Shown: positions 42,380 through 51,417 of the stretch, in pieces
Layout: each line of letters begins with the position of its first letter
How positions within the stretch are numbered: the stretch's first letter is position 1
DNA from: Streptomyces sp. NRRL WC-3618
GTDB lineage: Bacteria > Actinomycetota > Actinomycetes > Streptomycetales > Streptomycetaceae
Assembly (NCBI RefSeq): GCF_001280005.1
Contig: NZ_LGDW01000142.1
Location: 1 to 54,583 of the forward strand
Direction of reading: 5' to 3'
DNA length: 54,583 bases
Position numbers and translations under genes: made by a program
Notes under the pieces: model-generated
What the model was told of the DNA's origin: nothing
Databases searched by the model: none
Seen by the model: the letters and a program-made list of their open reading frames with translations, nothing else

Positions 42380-43648
42380 TCAGGAAACCCTGGAACGGTC
42401 CGCCGACGGGCCGACCTGCTCCGTTTCGCTCCTCTGCTTCTCCTCCTCGCCACGGTGCACGTCCGCCGCCTCGGAACCGACCTCCGAAGTCCTGGGGCGC
42501 CGACCTGCGTCGGTTGCCCAGACGATGAGCGCGCAGGTCGCGAATCCGGCCCCGAGGAGGCTGGAGGCGGCCCAGCCGTGGGAGGTGAAGACGGATGTGG
42601 TGGCGGCTGCGCCGAGGGCGGAACCGAGGGAGTAGAAGACCATGTAGCCGCCGATGACGCTGCTGGTGCGCTCCGGATGCGCGGTGGTGAGCACGTGCTG
42701 GTTGCTCACGTGCACGACCTGGACCGCGAAGTCGAGCACCACGATGCCGATGACGAGCAGCCACAGGGACCAGGACAACTGCGCGGTCGCGGCCCAGGAG
42801 ACGAGGAGCAGAGCCAGCGCGAGGCCGCTGATCGGGATCGCCCGTCCTGCGTCCGCCCACCGTCCCGCACGTGCCGCGCCCAGTGCGCCGGCGAGTCCGG
42901 CGACGCCGAACAGTCCGATCTGGCTTTCGCTCAGATGCCACGGTGCGTTCGCCAGCGGCAGGGACAGGCCACTCCACAGGGTGCCGAACGATGCGAACAG
43001 GAAGAACGCGATGAGACCGCGCGTCAGGAAGAGACGCTGCCCGAACAGCCCGCCGAACGAGACGACGGCCTGTCGGTAGCCCGCAGGCCGGCGAGAGCTG
43101 TCTTCAGTCGGCAGCGCGCGCAGGACAAGTGCGGCGAGGGCGAGTGCGAGCACACCGAGCACGGCGTACATGCTTCGCCAGCCCCACACCTGCGCGAGCA
43201 CGCCGGTGACGAACCGCGCGCCCAGGATGCCCACCACCACGCCCGACGTCACGACACCGATGTTTCGTCCGCGCTCGGCGGGCGGCGAGACCGACGCGGC
43301 GTAGGCCACCGTGGTCTGCACCACGACCGCGAACATTCCGGCCAGCGCTAGCCCGGCGAAGGCGGTCCACGCGGCCGAAGCCGCAGCCGTCAGGAACAGG
43401 CCTGCCGCGGTGATGGCCATGTGCACCGCGATGAGCCGACGCCTGTTGGCGACCACGTCGCCGAGCGGCACCAGCAGCACCAGACCTGCCAGATAGCCGA
43501 ACTGGCCGGTCGAGACGATCCACCCGGCGTGCTGTGCCGACACCCCGAGGCTGTCTCCCATGGACGGCAGCACTGTTTGCGCAGCGTAGATGCTCGCTAC
43601 CGCGACACCGCACACGGTCGCGAGGAGTAACCGTCGCCAGACGTCCAT
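42380..43648 (-). CDS. MFS exporter
   Basis: The 422-residue protein has about 12 hydrophobic helices. It has the major-facilitator loop GYLAGLVLLVPLGDVVANRRRLIA between helices 2 and 3 (G-x3-D-x2-RRR-type) and a central charged loop. It is transcribed divergently from the HxlR regulator across an 87-bp gap, which suggests it is the regulated target. Likely role: export of the cluster product, giving self-protection. Confidence 0.85.
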   Translation of the reverse strand: MDVWRRLLLATVCGVAVASIYAAQTVLPSMGDSLGVSAQHAGWIVSTGQFGYLAGLVLLVPLGDVVANRRRLIAVHMAITAAGLFLTAAASAAWTAFAGLALAGMFAVVVQTTVAYAASVSPPAERGRNIGVVTSGVVVGILGARFVTGVLAQVWGWRSMYAVLGVLALALAALVLRALPTEDSSRRPAGYRQAVVSFGGLFGQRLFLTRGLIAFFLFASFGTLWSGLSLPLANAPWHLSESQIGLFGVAGLAGALGAARAGRWADAGRAIPISGLALALLLVSWAATAQLSWSLWLLVIGIVVLDFAVQVVHVSNQHVLTTAHPERTSSVIGGYMVFYSLGSALGAAATTSVFTSHGWAASSLLGAGFATCALIVWATDAGRRPRTSEVGSEAADVHRGEEEKQRSETEQVGPSADRSRVS

Positions 43649-43735
43649 CGCACTCCTAACGAGATGAGTAGCAAAGTGAAACTAATTTGACCCTAAGGCA
43701 TGATGGTTTCAGTCCGCAACTCATCGGGAGGTGTC
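43649..43735. promoter_or_regulatory. Divergent promoter between MFS and HxlR genes
   Basis: An 87-bp AT-richer gap (AGTAGCAAAGTGAAACTAAT near 43667-43686) lies between the two starts. HxlR proteins usually bind such short A/T-rich imperfect dyads. A GGGAGG site before 43736 sets the HxlR start. Confidence 0.5.
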
Positions 43736-44209
43736 ATGCCGAGCCCCTCCACGGGCACTCCGAGCCCTGACTGGACCGATCCCGACTGCCCGGTAGCCCG
43801 CACGCTCGACCTCGTCGGTGACCGGTGGAGCCTCCTGGTCATCCGGGACGCGATGGACGGGGCACGGTCCTTCACCGAGTTCCAGCGACGGACCGGCATC
43901 GCCCGCAACATCCTCACCGACCGCCTGCGCAAGCTCACCGCCCACGGAGTCCTGACCCAGCAGACCGCGCCCTCGGGCCGCCGCCTGCAGTACGTACTCA
44001 CCGACGCCGGCCGCGACCTCTTCCCCGTCCTCCTCACCCTGCGCCAGTGGGGAGAGCGCCACGCCTTCGAACCGGGCGAGCCACACTCCACACTGGTCGA
44101 CCAGCACGGCGCCCGTGTGCCGGACATCAAGCCGACCGGCGCCGACGGTGCCCTCATCGACGCCGACACCACTCACGTGCAGAAGACCGGCGGCGAACGG
44201 CACCGGTGA
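43736..44209 (+). CDS. HxlR-family regulator
   Basis: The 157-residue winged-helix protein has the HxlR pattern CPVARTLDLVGDRWSLLVIRDAMDG, RTGIARNILTDRLRKLTAHGVL and RLQYVLTDAGRDLFPVL. The conserved Cys in DPDCPVA could sense oxidants or electrophiles. It is divergent from the MFS exporter and probably represses it until the product appears. A decayed relative lies at 54145-54480. Confidence 0.85.
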   Translation: MPSPSTGTPSPDWTDPDCPVARTLDLVGDRWSLLVIRDAMDGARSFTEFQRRTGIARNILTDRLRKLTAHGVLTQQTAPSGRRLQYVLTDAGRDLFPVLLTLRQWGERHAFEPGEPHSTLVDQHGARVPDIKPTGADGALIDADTTHVQKTGGERHR

Positions 44210-44230
44210 GGTGACGGCCGACGAGACGGG

Positions 44231-44749
44231 TCAGCGTCTGTGCCCGGGCCCGCACAGCGACGCGTTGTGCCCGGCCGGTTCACGGGCGGCCCCCGCAGGC
44301 CAGACGACCTCCACGGCGATACCGCGGGCACGGGCGTACGCGACCATGTGGGCGGTGGCGTCCTGCCCGCTGGACGGTGAACCGTCCCAGACGGCCAGCA
44401 GCCGGCTGCAGCCGCTGACCAGCCGTTCGTCCGCGCTCACACAGGCGTCCCGGTCCAGCGGGTCGAAGGAAAGCATCCGTATCTGCTCGGCCAGGGCCAG
44501 CAACTCCCGGTGCGCCCGCCGGTCGTGGAAGGGAGCGTGGGCGAAGGCATCGCCCCGTTCCGGGAGCAGGACCACCAGGCGCTGCCCCACCTCGTGGACC
44601 ACCCGCCCGAACACCAAGGGCAGTCTGGCGCCAGCGCGTACCAGTGCCGTCGCGTCGGGCGGCAGGCCCTGCAGGCGTTCCCGTAGTTCGGCCTGCACCA
44701 GATCCCATGTGGTCGAGGTCAGGTCGGCATGTCCCACTGCCGTGATCAT
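44231..44749 (-). CDS. Small nucleotide-binding-like protein
   Basis: The 172-residue protein has an N-terminal ITAVGHADLT strand-turn, a central LVVLLPERGDAFAHAP segment, then FDPLDRDACVSADERLVSGCSRLLAVWDGSPSSGQDATAHMVAYARARG. This resembles Rossmannoid SLOG/nucleotide-binding proteins that are abundant in Streptomyces. It ends the leftward operon, 62 bp after the DUF885 gene. Role in the cluster unknown; it may bind a nucleotide signal. Confidence 0.6.
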   Translation of the reverse strand: MITAVGHADLTSTTWDLVQAELRERLQGLPPDATALVRAGARLPLVFGRVVHEVGQRLVVLLPERGDAFAHAPFHDRRAHRELLALAEQIRMLSFDPLDRDACVSADERLVSGCSRLLAVWDGSPSSGQDATAHMVAYARARGIAVEVVWPAGAAREPAGHNASLCGPGHRR

Positions 44750-44811
44750 CCGATCGCTCGCTTTCTCACCATGTGGTGCGCTCCGCTTTTATCCGTCCTG
44801 TCCACGCCTGT

Positions 44812-46539
44812 TCAGCGGGCACGGTCCGCGCGCGTCAGCTCCGCGCGTAGCAGGTCCAAGCCCATTGGCCCCAGGTTCAGCGCGTGGTGGTGGAACCGCT
44901 TGAGGTCGAAGGCGGCGCCGTCGCGACGGCGGGCCGCCTCCCGCGCTTCCAGCCACACCTTCTCTCCCAGCTTGTAGGCGAGGGCCTGTCCCGGGCGTCC
45001 CAGATAGCGGTCGATCTCGAACTCGACGAACCCTGGTGGGCCGAGCCCGCAGTGTTGCGTGAGAAACGCGCGGCCCAGTTGCGGCGTCCACCGCTCTCCC
45101 TCGTGGAACCCGGCGCCCGCGGGGATGGGGAGCCGCAGGTGCAGCCCGATGTCCAGGACGACCCGTGCGGCGCGCAGCAGTTGCCCGGTTGCCAGCATCC
45201 CCAGCCGGTGGGCCGGGTTGGTGAGGTATCCGAGTTCGTCCATCAGCCGCTCGGCGTACAGGCCCCACCCCTCGACGTGCCCCGGGTGCAGTTCGCACGA
45301 CAGCCGCTGGAACCGGTTGAGCCCGGAGGTGTTGAGCGTCGTCACGCCAAGCTGCAGGTGGTGGCCCGGCACACCTTCGTGGAACATCGTGCTCGGCACG
45401 GTCCACGTCCGAATCGGCGCGCCTGGCTCGGGTCTGGTCCACCAGACTGTGCCGGGACGCGACAGGTCCTCGCTGGGCGCCAGATAGAAGGCGGGCCCGT
45501 CGGCAGGGCCGATCCGGCAGTCGATCCGTCGCAGAGGCTCGGGGATCGTGAAGTGCGTTCCATCGAGGTCGGTGATGGCGGCGTCAGCGAGTTCCTGGAG
45601 CCAGTCGCGGAACTGCGCACTGTCCGCCATCTGGTATCGCGGGTCCTTATCGAGCCCCGCCAGCACGGCCGGCACCGGTTCGCCGGGCGCGATCTGCGCC
45701 GCCGTCACCGTCATGTCCCGCTGTATCCGGCCGAGTTCCTCCCAGCCCCAGGCGTAGGTCTCCCGCAGGTCCAGCCGGGTGCCGAGGAACTCCCGCACGC
45801 CAAGCTGGTAGCGCTCCTCGCCCACTGCGTCCAGCTTCGGCGCTTGTGCCGCGAGCTCCCGCGACAGGTACGCCGCCATCCGTGCCAGCGCTTGGTTCGC
45901 CGCCGCCGCGGCCTGCTCCAGTGCGCCCCGCAACACACCGTCGCCGTGCCCGGCGGGCAACCCCGCCAGGTACTGCCGCATGTCACGGCACTCCCGGGCG
46001 TTACGGACCACCTGACGGTACGGTGCCACCCGGCCGCCGCGCCGCGCCGCCTCCAGACTCTCCCGCAGTCCCGCCAGCGCCTCCGGGACGGCGGACAGCC
46101 GCGCCAGCAACACCTCCCACGCGGTGTCGCGGCCCTGATCCAGCAGACCCACCGCTTGCCGCACACGCTGGATGGGCCCGTCGAGGGTGTCCAGCAGGGT
46201 GCCGTGCGCGTCGGTGTCGGCCAGCGCCACCTGCGTGGCGAGCCGCTCACGCAGCACCGCTGCGGCGACGCGCTCCGCATCCCCGGCCACGGGCGTGTCA
46301 TCGACCGCCTTCAGCATGCGACGCGCCGACGCCGCCCGCTCCTGCACCGCCTGGGGGCCGAAGTCGGTCAGACGGGTCTCCTGACCGGCGATGCCCATGG
46401 CCGCGGCGAGGCAGGGGTCCATTACGGCCAGCTCGTCCATGTACTGATCCGCGAGATCGTTCAGTGCTGTCATGATCGGGACCGGCTCGGCGACGGCAGC
46501 GTTGACGGCCACCGCACACGACAGGTGCTGAGTCCTCAT
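44812..46539 (-). CDS. DUF885 metallopeptidase-like protein
   Basis: The 575-residue DUF885 protein has the zinc motif in TMFHEGVPGHHLQ (about residues 386-393, HExxxxH-like) and the downstream EGWGLYAERLMDELGYL helix giving the second Glu. There is no clear signal peptide, so it is probably cytosolic. Its ATG overlaps the stop of the ATP-grasp gene by 4 bp, tying it to the cluster. It could trim a peptide intermediate, activate a protected product or confer resistance. Confidence 0.8.
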   Translation of the reverse strand: MRTQHLSCAVAVNAAVAEPVPIMTALNDLADQYMDELAVMDPCLAAAMGIAGQETRLTDFGPQAVQERAASARRMLKAVDDTPVAGDAERVAAAVLRERLATQVALADTDAHGTLLDTLDGPIQRVRQAVGLLDQGRDTAWEVLLARLSAVPEALAGLRESLEAARRGGRVAPYRQVVRNARECRDMRQYLAGLPAGHGDGVLRGALEQAAAAANQALARMAAYLSRELAAQAPKLDAVGEERYQLGVREFLGTRLDLRETYAWGWEELGRIQRDMTVTAAQIAPGEPVPAVLAGLDKDPRYQMADSAQFRDWLQELADAAITDLDGTHFTIPEPLRRIDCRIGPADGPAFYLAPSEDLSRPGTVWWTRPEPGAPIRTWTVPSTMFHEGVPGHHLQLGVTTLNTSGLNRFQRLSCELHPGHVEGWGLYAERLMDELGYLTNPAHRLGMLATGQLLRAARVVLDIGLHLRLPIPAGAGFHEGERWTPQLGRAFLTQHCGLGPPGFVEFEIDRYLGRPGQALAYKLGEKVWLEAREAARRRDGAAFDLKRFHHHALNLGPMGLDLLRAELTRADRAR

Positions 46540-47798
46540 GCCGGCACCTGCTCCGACGTCGTGCGAGCGGCCGGGCGTGTGCGGACTGAGAGCGAGGCGA
46601 ACAGGTCGGTCATCCAGCGCCGGCCGCCCTCGGGGGTGTCGCTCGCGACGATCCCGGCGAGCACCGTCTCGCCGGCCTGGTAGGTGATGTGGTCGGGCAG
46701 CGGCGAGCCGGGCGGCAGTTCGTTCCAGGCGACCACGGACGGGTCGTCCCGGAACGCCGCTGTCCCGTCAAGCCCCTGGAACTCCCGTCCGGCCATGTGG
46801 TGGCCGGGGCAGACGAACCAGCCGTACAGGCGCCGGTCGGCAGGCGGCTCGGGGAGCGTTCCGGTGACGCGCTCGCCGAGCAGAGCACGCAGTTCGTAGG
46901 AGGGCAGGTGGACGCCGGTGGCCAGCTCGACGGTCGCCACCACGTCGGCGCCCCCTACCCGGTTGCCGACCTCGAGAAAGACCAGCTCTCCCCTGTGCGC
47001 GATCGCCTCCAGATGGAAACTGCCGTCCTCGATACGCACCGCCGCCAGTGCGCGGGACACCCAGGCGCGGTCCTCATCGGACAGCGCGAGCTGGAACGAC
47101 CCCAGTGGCCTGCCTTGTGCGTACTGCAGGCAGGTGCCGACGTACTCACTCGCGCTGAGGACCAGTACTTCGCCGCCCTGCACCAGGCCGTCGAAGTGCC
47201 TGATCGGCCCGGAGACGAACTCCTCCACCTCGAAGTCCGCCAGGTCGCTCCCCGTGTCGAGCCGGGATATTCCGGTGCGGCCCTCGGTGATGGCTGCGGC
47301 GGCCTGCCGGGGCGTGTCGAAAACGAGGACGTCCTCGCTGGACGCACCGCGATGCGGCTTCAGTACGGTCCGGCCGTACCAGGGGACCCGGCCGTCCAGG
47401 TCGAGGAAGCGTGGCAACGCGAGGAAGCGGGGCACGCGCAGACCCGCGTCCTCGACCACCTGCTTCATCAGGACCTTGTCCCGGGCCAAGGCCACCTGGT
47501 TGGCCGGCGCGCCGGGCACGCCCAGGTACTCACGCAGCAGGGCCGCGTCCAGCAACTCGTACTCCGATACTGAGATGACCCGGTCGAAGTCGCGGGGCCG
47601 GTATGCCAGCCAGTTCCGCGCCTCCTCGAAAGCCGAGCTCAGACCGGGACGGCTCACCCGCTCGCAGCGCAGGTCCGGTGGCAAGGTGGCCAGCGCCTGG
47701 TCGGTCCCGATATAGGTGACCTCGTGCCGGTCGTGAGAGATCCCCCGGTGATATTCGATCTTGAAGTAGGGCACGCGGTGCAAAATGAGAATCTTCAT
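46536..47798 (-). CDS. ATP-grasp ligase C
   Basis: The 420-residue ATP-grasp protein begins MKILILHRVPYFKIEY. The lid/phosphate region is YGRTVLKPHRGASSEDVLVF and the Mg-binding strand is LVFLEVGNRVGGADVV (E-x-N-R-x-GG). It should join a carboxylate to an amine through an acyl phosphate. It overlaps both neighbours by 4 bp. The C-terminal ~100 residues (YGWFVCPGHHMAGREF) probably select the substrate. Confidence 0.85.
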   Translation of the reverse strand: MKILILHRVPYFKIEYHRGISHDRHEVTYIGTDQALATLPPDLRCERVSRPGLSSAFEEARNWLAYRPRDFDRVISVSEYELLDAALLREYLGVPGAPANQVALARDKVLMKQVVEDAGLRVPRFLALPRFLDLDGRVPWYGRTVLKPHRGASSEDVLVFDTPRQAAAAITEGRTGISRLDTGSDLADFEVEEFVSGPIRHFDGLVQGGEVLVLSASEYVGTCLQYAQGRPLGSFQLALSDEDRAWVSRALAAVRIEDGSFHLEAIAHRGELVFLEVGNRVGGADVVATVELATGVHLPSYELRALLGERVTGTLPEPPADRRLYGWFVCPGHHMAGREFQGLDGTAAFRDDPSVVAWNELPPGSPLPDHITYQAGETVLAGIVASDTPEGGRRWMTDLFASLSVRTRPAARTTSEQVPA

Positions 47799-49120
47799 CG
47801 GGCCTTCCTGAGGGAAGCGGGGAAGCGAAGGGCGCGGTCCAGGGCGTCCGACCATGCCTCGCGCAGTGCGTAAACGACGGTGCGGATGTCGGCGCGGCCG
47901 CCGCGCAGGACGATGCAGCCCTGTGCCGCGAAGTCCGCGTTGTCGCGGGCGACCGCATGCAGGTCGCGGCGCTCGGTCGACAGCCAGGAGAACTCCGTGA
48001 CAGCCAGTTCCCCCTCGTCCAGGCCGAGGCGTTCCGCGGTGGCCTGGACGGCGTCCGCGAACGGGTCCGTGCCGGACATGACGTCGTCCGGGGAGAACGA
48101 GCGGTCGGTGGCGACGCCGAGCAGCACTGTCGCCGCCGAGCACTCGGGCACGAGCTCCAGAGCGGGGGCGGCCGTTCCGAAGGCCATGTCCACCCAGCGG
48201 TTGTGCAGGTCGATCCCGTACACCCATCGGGCCAGCGACCAGATCTTCATTCCGCCCGGTCGCCGGTTGGGCTCCACCACCGCGGCGCGCAGCCCGTCGT
48301 CGCTCAGCTTGATCTCGTTGTGGAAGGGCCCGTCACACTGCCCGACGAGCAGGTTCGCCTGCCGTCCCGCCCGTTCCAGCGTCGCGCGCTCGTGTTCGTC
48401 CACCCGGGCGGGCAGGACCTGGGCGATCTCGACGGGGTACCGGCCGCGCGCGCTGATCTTCTCGGTGAGGAACGCCAGCGAACCCAGTCCGTCGAAGGAG
48501 TACTCCCGCCGGTACGGAATGAGCTCCTCGCAGATCACCCCGCCTTCCAGATAGGGAAGGGCCTCCGCGAACACCGCCGTGAGGTCGTCGCCCGGCCGCA
48601 CCACGACGACGCCCCGGTTGTTGCCCTCCGCCGCGGGCTTGACGACGAAGCCCTGGGGGTGGTCGCGTGCGAATCCCTCCAGCTGGTCGAGCGAAGCGAT
48701 TTCGGCGAATGCGGGCACCATGATCCGTTGCGTCTCCAGCAGGTCGGCCACGCGCGCCTCGCCGAGCCGGTAGCGGTACTTGGAGAACGCGCCCTCGGCC
48801 AGTCGCGACGAGTCGACGGGGACGCCCAACCGCTCCAGCAGCTCGGCCCCGCTGCGTACGGCGTTGTCGGAGAAGACGATGCCCGCCCTGATCCGCTCAC
48901 GCCGGTCGCCGAGCAGCTTCTCGCCCATCTCGGCGAAGTCGTCGCGCAGCGGATCGAGGTCGATCACCTCGTCGGCGATGGAGCGGTCGGCTTCGGTGGG
49001 GGCGGCGCGGATGAGGATCACCGTCGCGTCGTGGCGTTCGCGCGCGTGGTCCCGCAGGCGGCGGACCTCGTCGACGCGGCTCAGGTTGTAGTCGACGATG
49101 AGGAGGATCGGCCTGGTCAT
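47795..49120 (-). CDS. ATP-grasp ligase B
   Basis: The 441-residue ATP-grasp protein has an N-terminal Rossmann-like part (ILLIVDYNLSRVDEVRRLRDH). The nucleotide region is GFVVKPAAEGNNRGVVVVRP, followed by GGVICEELIPYRREYSFDG, and the Mg-binding strand is AAVVEPNRRPGGMKIW. The C-terminal ~110 residues are distinct from ligases A and C. It overlaps its neighbours by 4 bp at each end. Confidence 0.85.
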   Translation of the reverse strand: MTRPILLIVDYNLSRVDEVRRLRDHARERHDATVILIRAAPTEADRSIADEVIDLDPLRDDFAEMGEKLLGDRRERIRAGIVFSDNAVRSGAELLERLGVPVDSSRLAEGAFSKYRYRLGEARVADLLETQRIMVPAFAEIASLDQLEGFARDHPQGFVVKPAAEGNNRGVVVVRPGDDLTAVFAEALPYLEGGVICEELIPYRREYSFDGLGSLAFLTEKISARGRYPVEIAQVLPARVDEHERATLERAGRQANLLVGQCDGPFHNEIKLSDDGLRAAVVEPNRRPGGMKIWSLARWVYGIDLHNRWVDMAFGTAAPALELVPECSAATVLLGVATDRSFSPDDVMSGTDPFADAVQATAERLGLDEGELAVTEFSWLSTERRDLHAVARDNADFAAQGCIVLRGGRADIRTVVYALREAWSDALDRALRFPASLRKAR

Positions 49121-50553
49121 CCGCGCTCCCTTTCGTACACGATCTCGATGGCGTGCTCGGAGGCGGGCAGCAGCCGAGGGAGGATCGCATCGCGGTCCGC
49201 TCGGTCCATGCGCCAGAGCACCTGGCCTAGGAACACTTCGCGCGAGGACGAGTGCACGACGTCGCCGGGCTTGAGCAGGACCTGCGACACCACCGGCTGC
49301 AGGGGGAGGTCGTCGTTCAGACCCACTGCACGGATCGTTCCGGGGTCGGCGAAGAAGACCCGGAAGAACGTCGCGTTACGGCCTTGCGTCGTCCCGTCCG
49401 CCGCGAACGACAGGCTCTTCAGTGCCTTGCTGAAGTCGGCCGGCTGGTCGGCGGAGAGCAGGGAGTCCAGCCAGAGGTCAAGCAGGCCGGGACCGCCGGT
49501 CAGCGCCGCCACACTGGGCGAGATCAGGCTGCCGCCCACCCGCGGGTTGACCTCGATCAGATCCCAGCCGGACGCGGCGTGCCGCGCCTCGACATGGAAA
49601 CAGCCCCAGTCGAGAGCGAGGACGTCCAGCGCGCTCGTCACCCAGCGGATTCCGGCGGCGATCTCTTCCTGCGACAGGCTGGTGGGCGGGCTGACGCAGG
49701 CGTTTTCCAGCACGGTCCCCGCCGTCTCCGTGACCTGGCACTTCTCGTGCACAGCCACGACGTGGGGCTCGGCGTCGACGACGATCACCTCGAAGCTGAA
49801 CTCCCGCCCCGGCACGTAGTCCTCGACGAGAAACTCCATCCCGTCGGCGACACCGTGATCCGAGCCGGCTCCTGGGCCCACGCCCTCCTCCACGGCCAGG
49901 TGCGCGTGCGGGCCCGGTCCCACGGGATCGCCGGAGCCGGGCTGGGCGGCGAAGGCGCTGGAGTAGACCGTGTCGGACCGGGCCTCGGCGGCGATGCGTT
50001 CCACGTCGGCCCAGGTCGTGTCGGCCGTGAGGGGAAACGTCCCGAAAGAGGCGATGCCGCTGACCGGCTTCACGAAGTAGCGACCGCTCTCGCGTTGGCG
50101 TTCGGCGAGCGTCTCGGGAGTGAGGGCGGATGCCCGGCCACGGCTGAGCCCGGCGTCGGCCAGCCGGTTTCGCAGCGTCAGCTTGTCCCGCAGGTCCAGG
50201 ACCTGCTTCTCGTCCAGGTCCGGCACACCCAGACGGGCGTTGGCCAGCGCCATCAGGTGCCGGTAGCCCTCCCAGACGGTGAGGCAGCACTGCACCGCCG
50301 CACCCGCTGCCTGGAGCCGGTCGAGGTAGTCCTCGACGTCGCGGGCCGTCAGGACGTGCCCGGTGGTCACCCGCACGTCGTCGGCGACGTCAGCCAGCGT
50401 CGTCGGCCTGGATGCCTGGTGCTGCGGCTCCGGCAAGGAGCTGAGCACATAGCCCTTCAGCCCCCGCGCCATGACCGTGCCGAGGAGATCCTCCATGAAC
50501 GAGAACCCGACATGGCTGAGCAACAGCACTCCCCTGGCATTTTCGGTGCTCAT
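49117..50553 (-). CDS. ATP-grasp ligase A
   Basis: The 478-residue ATP-grasp protein has DEKQVLDLRDKLTLRNRLADAG before the lid, the nucleotide region GRYFVKPVSGIASFGTFPL, then GMEFLVEDYVPGREFSFEVIV and the Mg-binding strand WDLIEVNPRVGGSLISP. A Gly/Pro-rich loop near residues 200-230 (QPGSGDPVGPGP, VGPGAGS) is inserted in the core. First of the three ligases, 66 bp after the diiron oxidase gene with a long palindrome in the gap. Confidence 0.85.
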   Translation of the reverse strand: MSTENARGVLLLSHVGFSFMEDLLGTVMARGLKGYVLSSLPEPQHQASRPTTLADVADDVRVTTGHVLTARDVEDYLDRLQAAGAAVQCCLTVWEGYRHLMALANARLGVPDLDEKQVLDLRDKLTLRNRLADAGLSRGRASALTPETLAERQRESGRYFVKPVSGIASFGTFPLTADTTWADVERIAAEARSDTVYSSAFAAQPGSGDPVGPGPHAHLAVEEGVGPGAGSDHGVADGMEFLVEDYVPGREFSFEVIVVDAEPHVVAVHEKCQVTETAGTVLENACVSPPTSLSQEEIAAGIRWVTSALDVLALDWGCFHVEARHAASGWDLIEVNPRVGGSLISPSVAALTGGPGLLDLWLDSLLSADQPADFSKALKSLSFAADGTTQGRNATFFRVFFADPGTIRAVGLNDDLPLQPVVSQVLLKPGDVVHSSSREVFLGQVLWRMDRADRDAILPRLLPASEHAIEIVYERERG

Positions 50554-50573
50554 TCCGGCCTCCTTACCGGCAG

Positions 50574-50607
50574 GCGGGGGCGCGGCGCGGCCGCGCCGCG
50601 CCCCCGC
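50574..50607. promoter_or_regulatory. 34-bp perfect palindrome inside the operon
   Basis: GCGGGGGCGCGGCGCGG (50574-50590) is followed directly by its exact reverse complement (50591-50607). It sits between the diiron oxidase stop (50620) and the ligase A start (50553). In RNA it would fold into a very stable hairpin that could attenuate transcription or protect the upstream mRNA. It may set the ratio of redox enzymes to ligases. Confidence 0.75.
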
Positions 50608-50619
50608 TGGGGACGGATC

Positions 50620-51372
50620 TCAGGCCGGCTGCTTCTCAGCCCTGGCGATGGTGTCCAGGTAGAGCTCCTCGAAGTACTGCGCCAGGATCTGCTGGTGCTC
50701 GCGGAGGTACCGCTTGAACGCGGTGACGTCGTCCTCACTGCGCAGCAGGTGCCGGACGGCCGCCCACACCTCGCCGGGGTGGTCGTCGTTGATGTCGGTG
50801 TGCGAGTGGTTGATCTGGCCGCCGATGTTGCCCTCGCCGACCGACTTCTTCAGCGCCTCCAGCTTCTTGGGCTCGAGTTTCACGTTCACGTACTCGACGA
50901 GGTAGGAGTACGCCACCACGCCGAGCGGGCCCTCGTGGTCCAGGAGATAGGAGAAGTAGCCGGTCAGCAGCTTGGTCGACAGGTAGGGCTCGGTGGCCAG
51001 GAACTGCTCGCGCGACACGCCCGCCTTCTCCAGGTCGGCGATGAACAGTTCGTCGTGGAGCATCTCCTCCTGCTCGTAGTTGGCCCAGACCTGCGCCGCC
51101 TCCGGGCTGCGCTTGGCGATCTCCACCAGCGCCTTGGCCTCGGACACGCGCAGCATCCGGATACGCCAGGCGGTCTCGATCAGGTTCCGCTTGTAGTACT
51201 CGGAGTCGACGTTCTTGCCCTCGAGATGTGCGGCCTCGGGCACATTGGCGTACCACTCGAGGACCTGCTGGTCGAGCTGCTTGTCGATCTCGGCGCGCAG
51301 CTGCGCTGAGGCGGTGGCGTTGAGGAACGGGGTTCGGTCCCCGTACCCGACGTTGGTCACGCGATTCGGCAT
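50620..51372 (-). CDS. Haem-oxygenase-like diiron oxidase (HDO)
   Basis: The 250-residue, all-helical protein fits the iron-containing redox family. Candidate ligands are the Glu cluster with His in YEQEEMLHDELF (about E103, H106), YLVEYVNV (E160) and NHSHTDINDDHPG (H191, H198 with nearby Asp). HDOs use two irons and O2 for N-oxygenation, desaturation or C-C cleavage of amino acids and fatty acids. Electrons can come from the ferredoxin and reductase encoded just upstream. It probably makes the unusual functional group of the cluster product. Spacing to the ferredoxin gene is 45 bp. Confidence 0.75.
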   Translation of the reverse strand: MPNRVTNVGYGDRTPFLNATASAQLRAEIDKQLDQQVLEWYANVPEAAHLEGKNVDSEYYKRNLIETAWRIRMLRVSEAKALVEIAKRSPEAAQVWANYEQEEMLHDELFIADLEKAGVSREQFLATEPYLSTKLLTGYFSYLLDHEGPLGVVAYSYLVEYVNVKLEPKKLEALKKSVGEGNIGGQINHSHTDINDDHPGEVWAAVRHLLRSEDDVTAFKRYLREHQQILAQYFEELYLDTIARAEKQPA

Positions 51373-51417
51373 GGTTCACCTTTCTCATGGACGCTCGGAC
51401 GTTCGGTGCGAGCGGCT

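Noticed and set aside
40887..42977. Extended 696-codon version of the PLP enzyme
   Set aside because: The upstream 256 codons are Arg-rich shadow of the MFS gene. A GTG with AGAGGAG at 42209 is the real start.
46536..50553. Graspetide (omega-ester peptide) cluster
   Set aside because: The ligases look like free-standing amino-acid ligases and no acidic, repeat-containing precursor peptide is present. The only nearby small frame (52739-52942) has poor codon bias.
49252..51309. 685-codon plus-strand frame opposite ligase A and the HDO gene
   Set aside because: No start site or domains; antisense shadow of well-supported genes.
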